A stretch of DNA of 64,000 nt, from NCBI RefSeq assembly GCF_013317235.1, contig NZ_WLCM01000001.1, positions 200,850-264,849 of the forward strand, read 5' to 3'. The stretch comes from Leisingera sp. ANG59 (lineage in GTDB: Bacteria > Pseudomonadota > Alphaproteobacteria > Rhodobacterales > Rhodobacteraceae). The translations under genes and the position numbers were made by a program. Positions 59,714 through 64,000 of the stretch are shown here, one piece after another (position 1 is the stretch's first letter; every line of letters begins with the position of its first letter). The notes beneath the pieces are model-generated. The model was given only the letters and a program-made list of their open reading frames with translations. It was not told where the DNA came from and searched no databases.

Positions 59714-60631
59714 TCAGGCCGGATTGGCCTGCGCCCCGGCCGCCGTCTGCGCCGCCGGTGCCGCTGCAGCCTGTTTCGAGCAGTCGAGCAGGACCCGCAG
59801 GTCCGCCTCCGTAATCGATTTGCTGAACTTCACACCGATGTAGTCGGCGCTATGCCAGGTTACCTGGGAACGGACCTCTCCAATGCCGGGAAGGACGGCT
59901 GTGACTTCACTCTTGGGTCGCGGCAGGGGGGTGCCGGGCAGCTGCCAGACCCGGATCTTGGCGCCCAGGCGGCTGATATCAATAAGTTTTGCACGCAGCG
60001 TTTGCACTCTGGTCTTCAGGCTGCAGGGCAGCAAGCAGGGGTAGCGCCTGCGCCTGCGCCGGTGCCGGCGGGCAATCCGTTCTGCCAGGAACATGGCGCC
60101 GCCGCCCAAAGCCAGCGCCGACAGCGAACTGGCAATGGCAGTCTCCTGGGAAATGCCCGTGATCCGCCCCATCCCGGCAGGGGTGTCTGCCGGCTGACTC
60201 CGTTCCGGGGCGAAATCACAGGGCAGCGGAATGATCCGGGCTGCAAACTCCTCCAGCAGCGCCGCGGTGCCCAGCCGCTCCGCGCTGGTTTCGGCCTTGG
60301 CTATCCCGTGCCGGTTGTAGACCTGAAGCAGCCCTTTCTGCTGGGTGATCAGCCGCATGGCCAGCGGCTCGTAGACCTCCATGCCGGACCGCCGCATGTT
60401 CATCCGCAGCGTGACTACCGGATGATCCTCCAGCCAATGCTGCAGCTGCCTGGCCTTGCCGGGATTGTTGCCGGTTTTCAAATGCTGCAGAAACCCGCGC
60501 GCCTCATGCTGGAAAATCACCAGATCGGACTGCAGCAGGCAGGTCGCTCTGGACGCTTCAGCCGGGTCTGCACCGATCCAGGCCGCAACAGGCGCTGCAA
60601 GTGCTGCCAGGATCAGGGGCCAGTGTTTCAT
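59714..60631 (-). CDS. Membrane PilZ-domain protein 1
   Basis: 305 residues. Signal peptide, then a periplasmic helical domain (about 28-160) with Cys31 and Cys138 (LPCD). One membrane segment follows (about 163-183), a very basic stretch, and a cytoplasmic PilZ domain. Its c-di-GMP motifs are Arg192-x3-Arg196 and DISRLG (218-223), and it ends with SADYIGVKF. Same architecture as the gene at 60935. Probably links periplasmic redox or ligand state with c-di-GMP. Confidence 0.8.
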   Translation of the reverse strand: MKHWPLILAALAAPVAAWIGADPAEASRATCLLQSDLVIFQHEARGFLQHLKTGNNPGKARQLQHWLEDHPVVTLRMNMRRSGMEVYEPLAMRLITQQKGLLQVYNRHGIAKAETSAERLGTAALLEEFAARIIPLPCDFAPERSQPADTPAGMGRITGISQETAIASSLSALALGGGAMFLAERIARRHRRRRRRYPCLLPCSLKTRVQTLRAKLIDISRLGAKIRVWQLPGTPLPRPKSEVTAVLPGIGEVRSQVTWHSADYIGVKFSKSITEADLRVLLDCSKQAAAAPAAQTAAGAQANPA

Positions 60632-60934
60632 CTAAGGAGCTCGCTTTGCAGCTGGGGTCATGCCGCGGGACGGCTATGTCGCAGTTTAAACTACCATAGG
60701 GGGCATCATCATTCATTAATGACGCTTAAGGGGAGCGTTAAATCTCCGCAAAAGCGAAAGCCGCGCTCGGTGCGCGGCGCTTGCGGAGCTTCGGGAGATG
60801 ACGCAAACCGTCATGAAGCGGCGTTAACAGTCCGGGCGGCGCATGTGGCGGCCGCAGGCCGGGCAGCGCATGACCGGTGCAGCCCGCAGCCAGGCTGGGC
60901 CATCGGTCTGATTCTGAAAGGAAAACCTGAGGGG
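60632..60934. other. Gap between two PilZ genes with a long hairpin
   Basis: 303 nt. Contains the hairpin at 60744-60788 and the promoter of the downstream PilZ gene. No gene seen. Confidence 0.5.
60744..60788 (-). terminator. Terminator-like hairpin downstream of PilZ gene 2
   Basis: Outer CTCCGCAA/TTGCGGAG and inner CCGCGC/GCGCGG pairing. On the minus strand GCGCGGCTTTCGCTTTT follows the inner stem. A terminator or a larger structured 3' end. Confidence 0.55.
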
Positions 60935-61807
60935 TTACAGCCCGAGCCGTGCCTCTTCCCGTATGCCGCCGTCTTCCATCGGGAATTCTTCCAGCAGCCG
61001 GTGCAGCTGCATGAAATTGAACTCCTTGGCGAATTGCACCCCGATGTAATCCGCGGTCTTCCAGCGCACATTGGCATCGACTGTGTGGCCGCCGAAGCGG
61101 AGCGTCACCCGGCCGGATGCGTCGCACTGGGCGTTCGGGCGCACCTTGGCGCCGGCCCGGCTGAGGTCGACAAGATAGCCCTGCACGGTCCGTCCGCCCG
61201 TCTGCAGCACGCAAGGAACGGCGCAGGGGTAGCGTTTTGTACGGCGGATTTTGCGGATGCCGATCCGGTCCAGGAAATACAGAACACTGCCGCCAAGCAC
61301 CAGGAACGACACCCAGGCGATGGCGGCGTTGATGATTTGCTGGCGCTGGCGGGCATCATTGGCACTGACCGCCACCAGCTTGCTGCCGAACCCGTCTTCC
61401 TTGATCTGGTCGCACGGCAGCGCCTCCACCAGGATGCCGTATTTCGACTGCAATTCGTAGATCCCCATGTGGCGCGCGCCTTCCAGCGCCGCCTGGCGGC
61501 CCTGGCTGGACAGGATCTGCAGCAGAACTTTGTTTTGCTGCATCAGCTTAAGTGTTCCGGCCTCAACCTGCTGAATCCCGACGGCCCGCATCCGCTGTTT
61601 GAGCGGTGCAGGCGGATTTGCGCCGATCCAGCTGTCCAGCTGCTGCACGTAATAAGGGCTCTGTCCGGTCTCGAGATAGCCCAGAAACCCGGCAGAGGCC
61701 CGGTTCAGGTCGGAAAGATCCTGATGCACAGGGCAGGCCGCGTCCGCCGGTCCGGGAAACAGGGACAGGGTCAGCAAAACAGCAGCTGTCGGAAGCCATT
61801 TGCGCAT
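60935..61807 (-). CDS. Membrane PilZ-domain protein 2
   Basis: 290 residues, paralog of the previous gene. Signal peptide (to about 24), periplasmic helical domain with Cys25 and Cys132 (LPCD at 130-133), membrane segment (about 160-180). The PilZ domain has Arg188-x3-Arg192 and DLSRAG (214-219), and it ends KTADYIGVQF. The order of all parts is the same. Confidence 0.8.
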   Translation of the reverse strand: MRKWLPTAAVLLTLSLFPGPADAACPVHQDLSDLNRASAGFLGYLETGQSPYYVQQLDSWIGANPPAPLKQRMRAVGIQQVEAGTLKLMQQNKVLLQILSSQGRQAALEGARHMGIYELQSKYGILVEALPCDQIKEDGFGSKLVAVSANDARQRQQIINAAIAWVSFLVLGGSVLYFLDRIGIRKIRRTKRYPCAVPCVLQTGGRTVQGYLVDLSRAGAKVRPNAQCDASGRVTLRFGGHTVDANVRWKTADYIGVQFAKEFNFMQLHRLLEEFPMEDGGIREEARLGL

Positions 61808-62217
61808 GGCAGTGTATTCCTCACGTATTTCCGCAGGAGAGTTTGGCGCAAAGTTGCGAATTTGGGGTTAACGGGAGGGGGCGCTGGTGCGGAATATTGC
61901 CGGGTGCCCGTCCCAGTCACGGCATCTTCGCCCCGGCAACGGAACTCAGCGGTATCCTGCGCAAAAAAAAACGGGCTGGAGACAAAATGGCCCAGAGCTC
62001 CAGCCCGTTTGGGCAATCCACGAGGACGGATGCCGAGTTTCTCGTTTTGATAAAAACAACCTAAGACTGAGTCGTTAATGAAACGTTCTCGCCTGGTGAA
62101 AACACCAACATGACCCATTTTCCGTGACGTCACACCGGCGGCCAGCCCGCTCTTGCACCCGGTTGCCATTCCAAGCTATTTGAACGGACGGATTGCCGAG
62201 GCATAGGAGAGCAAGGA
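61808..62217. other. fabF upstream region with orphan terminator
   Basis: 410 nt between the PilZ gene and fabF, which diverge. The only strong feature is the minus-strand terminator at 61963-62010. A hairpin GGCATCC/GGATTGCC in the same minus-strand direction (about 62013-62034) comes just before it. Confidence 0.6.
61963..62045 (-). ncRNA. Candidate small RNA ending at an orphan terminator
   Basis: On the minus strand a 12-bp perfect stem AACGGGCTGGAG/CTCCAGCCCGTT (16-nt loop) is followed by eight or nine T. Upstream is a second hairpin (GGCAtCC/GGaTTGCC). No gene reads into this terminator: fabF and the PilZ gene point away from each other. The transcript's start is uncertain, perhaps near 62040-62100; no clear promoter seen. 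Confidence 0.5.
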
Positions 62218-63483
62218 ATGCGCCGAGTAGTAGTCACCGGACTGGGCCTGGTCACCCCGCTGGCCAGCGGAGTCGAAGAAACCTGGTCCCGGTTGCTGGA
62301 TGGACAGTCGGGTGCCGGCCCCATCACCCTGTTTGATGCCGAGGCAAGCGGCGTCGCCACGACCTATGCCTGCGAAGTTCCGCGCGGCGACGGCTCCGAG
62401 GGCACTTTCAACCCGGATGACTGGGTTATCAAGAAAGAGCAGAAGAAGATCGACGACTTCATCCTCTACGGCATCGCAGCCGCCGACATGGCGGTGCGCG
62501 ACGCCGGCTGGACGCCCGAGGACGAGGAAAGCCGCCTGCGCACCGGCGTGATGATCGGCTCCGGCATCGGCGGCCTGTCGTCGATTGCCGACACCGCGGT
62601 GATGATCAAGGAAAAAGGCCCCCGCCGGGTGTCGCCGTTCTTCATCCCCGGCGCGCTGATCAACCTGATCTCCGGCCAGGTCTCGATCCGTTTCGGATTC
62701 AAGGGCCCGAACCACTCGGTTGTGACCGCTTGTTCCACCGGCGCCCACGCCATTGGCGACGCGGCCCGGCTGATCAAATCCGGCGACGCCGACGTGATGA
62801 TTGCAGGCGGCGCCGAGGCGGCGATCTGCGAGATCGGCATTGCTGGCTTCAACGCCTGCAAGGCGCTGTCCACCAAGCGCGGCGACGACCCCAAGGCGGC
62901 CTCGCGCCCCTATGACGCCGACCGTGACGGCTTTGTCATGGGCGAGGGCGCGGGCATCGTGGTGCTGGAGGACTACGAGCACGCCAAGGCCCGCGGCGCC
63001 AAGATCTATGCCGAGGTGCTGGGCTACGGCCTGTCGGGCGACGCCTACCACATCACCGCCCCGTCTGAGGACGGCGAAGGAGGCGAGCGCTCGATGAAGG
63101 CGGCCCTGGCCAACGCAGGCCTGGAGCCGTCGGCCATCGACTACATCAACGCCCACGGCACCTCGACCATGGCCGACACCATCGAACTGGGCGCCGTCGA
63201 ACGGCTGCTGGGCAACCACGCCGCCAATGTCACCATGTCCTCGACCAAATCCGCCACCGGCCACCTGCTGGGCGCCGCCGGCGCGATCGAGGCGATCTTC
63301 TCGATTCTGGCGATCCGCGATCAGGTGGCACCGCCGACCATCAACCTGGACAACCCGGCAGTCGAAACCCCGGTCGACCTGGCGCCCAACGCCAAGCGGG
63401 AGCGCAAGATCGACGTGGCGCTGTCGAACTCCTTCGGCTTCGGCGGCACCAACGCATCGGTGATCTTTGGGAAAACCAGCTGA
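62218..63483 (+). CDS. fabF: 3-oxoacyl-ACP synthase II
   Basis: 421 residues. Elongates acyl-ACP with malonyl-ACP. Catalytic Cys172 (VVTACSTGAHA), the His of YINAHGTST and the His of SATGHLLGAAG are present. The C-terminus FGFGGTNASVIFGKT is typical. AAGGA ribosome site. Overlaps the next gene by TGATG. Confidence 0.97.
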   Translation: MRRVVVTGLGLVTPLASGVEETWSRLLDGQSGAGPITLFDAEASGVATTYACEVPRGDGSEGTFNPDDWVIKKEQKKIDDFILYGIAAADMAVRDAGWTPEDEESRLRTGVMIGSGIGGLSSIADTAVMIKEKGPRRVSPFFIPGALINLISGQVSIRFGFKGPNHSVVTACSTGAHAIGDAARLIKSGDADVMIAGGAEAAICEIGIAGFNACKALSTKRGDDPKAASRPYDADRDGFVMGEGAGIVVLEDYEHAKARGAKIYAEVLGYGLSGDAYHITAPSEDGEGGERSMKAALANAGLEPSAIDYINAHGTSTMADTIELGAVERLLGNHAANVTMSSTKSATGHLLGAAGAIEAIFSILAIRDQVAPPTINLDNPAVETPVDLAPNAKRERKIDVALSNSFGFGGTNASVIFGKTS

Positions 63484-64000
63484 TGTGGCGCAGCCTCGCC
63501 TCCAATATGCTGACGGTCCTGATCGCCGCCCTGTTCCTGCTGGGCGGCCTCATCCTGTGGGGCCAGTCGCAATATAAAACCGAAGGCCCGCTGGACACCG
63601 CCATCTGCCTCCGGGTGGAGCGCGGCTCCAACATGGCTCGTGTCAGCCGCGACCTGGAGGCGCAGGGCGCCGTTTCTTCCGGCACCATCTTCCGCCTCGG
63701 CGCCAGATACAGCGAAAAGACCGGCCAGCTGAAGGCCGGCAGCTTTCTGGTGGAGCCGGGCGCCTCGATGGAGCAGATCGTCGACGAGATCACCCATTCC
63801 GGCGCCTCCACCTGTGGCACCGAGATCGTCTACCGCATCGGCGTGACCCGCACCCAGGCCGAAGTGCGTGAGCTGGACCCGGCGACCAACAAGTTCGAGG
63901 AAAAGGCGGAATTCGTCCTTGGTGAGGATGAGGTGCCCGCCGAGTATACGGAAACCCGCCAGGACGCCGACACCCGCTACCGCATCGCGCTGGCCGAAGG
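63483..64000 (+). CDS. mltG: Endolytic transglycosylase MltG (3' end outside window)
   Basis: First 172 residues. One N-terminal membrane helix (about 8-27) followed by a LysM-like part: VERGSNMARVSRDLEAQGAV, FRLGARYSEKTGQLKAGSFL, VEPGASMEQIVDEITHSG. This is the YceG/MltG N-terminal region. Cleaves nascent glycan strands at the inner membrane. The fabF-mltG order is frequent in alphaproteobacteria. The catalytic part lies beyond the window. Confidence 0.9.
   Translation, partial: MWRSLASNMLTVLIAALFLLGGLILWGQSQYKTEGPLDTAICLRVERGSNMARVSRDLEAQGAVSSGTIFRLGARYSEKTGQLKAGSFLVEPGASMEQIVDEITHSGASTCGTEIVYRIGVTRTQAEVRELDPATNKFEEKAEFVLGEDEVPAEYTETRQDADTRYRIALAE

Overview
The window is a chromosomal segment of a GC-rich alphaproteobacterium, most likely a Rhodobacterales (Roseobacter-group, Leisingera/Phaeobacter-like) species. 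Three observations point there: a glnB-glnA operon, an acidic C-terminal tail on ribosomal protein L9, and Roseobacter-type porins. It also carries an intact-looking temperate prophage of about 39 kb. The genus is an inference; no ribosomal RNA is present.

Layout. (1) 1-4.1 kb, host: glnA (partial) and glnB on the minus strand, the bifunctional NAD(P)H-hydrate repair gene nnr, a Hint-domain protein and tRNA-Leu(UAG). (2) 4.12-43.36 kb, prophage integrated in the 3' half of the tRNA-Leu gene. A 19-bp identical core (4124-4142 and 43342-43360) flanks it, and the right end keeps the displaced 3' part of the tRNA. (3) 43.4-64 kb, host: two porins, trigger factor, a YqfO-like protein, a lipoprotein transglycosylase, rpsF-rpsR-rplI, two YceI proteins and a cytochrome b561-YceI fusion. 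After these come fabD, a ClpP-like lipoprotein, fabG, acpP, a HisA-like protein, two membrane PilZ proteins, fabF and the start of mltG.

Prophage organisation. Leftward genes hold integrase, a small membrane protein, an excisionase-like protein, a C5-methyltransferase-like protein and small unknowns. A repressor/Cro-type switch follows, with four copies of a 19-bp operator in two pairs. Rightward early genes hold an adenine methyltransferase, a replication initiator-like gene with iteron-like repeats plus an AT-rich tract, a GapR (DUF2312) homolog, a DUF1064 nuclease and a Mor-like activator. A less GC-rich cargo island (13.6-19.2 kb) carries a SAM methyltransferase, a large unknown protein and a run of small membrane proteins, one of them SieB-like. 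The lysis cassette has a fused holin-endolysin and a one-gene spanin. The head is lambda-like (Nu1/GpA terminase, GpB portal) with a protease fused to an HK97-fold capsid protein. The tail is P2-like and contractile (V, PAAR, W, J, I, fibre, FI, FII, E/E', tape measure, U, X, D).

Most notable signal. A conserved motif, GGAAAACCGCCAGAGGG, occurs five times within the prophage, always on the sense strand, and I found none outside it. In four copies a hairpin follows immediately; its stem bases differ between copies while pairing is kept. Two copies lie between genes and two are translated inside structural genes. This looks like a repeated structured element of the phage (antitermination, processing or mobile repeat). 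Other points worth attention are the lambda-like origin inside the initiator gene, the tRNA 3' end swap, an orphan minus-strand terminator that implies a small RNA upstream of fabF, and a palindromic repeat captured in frame in nnr.
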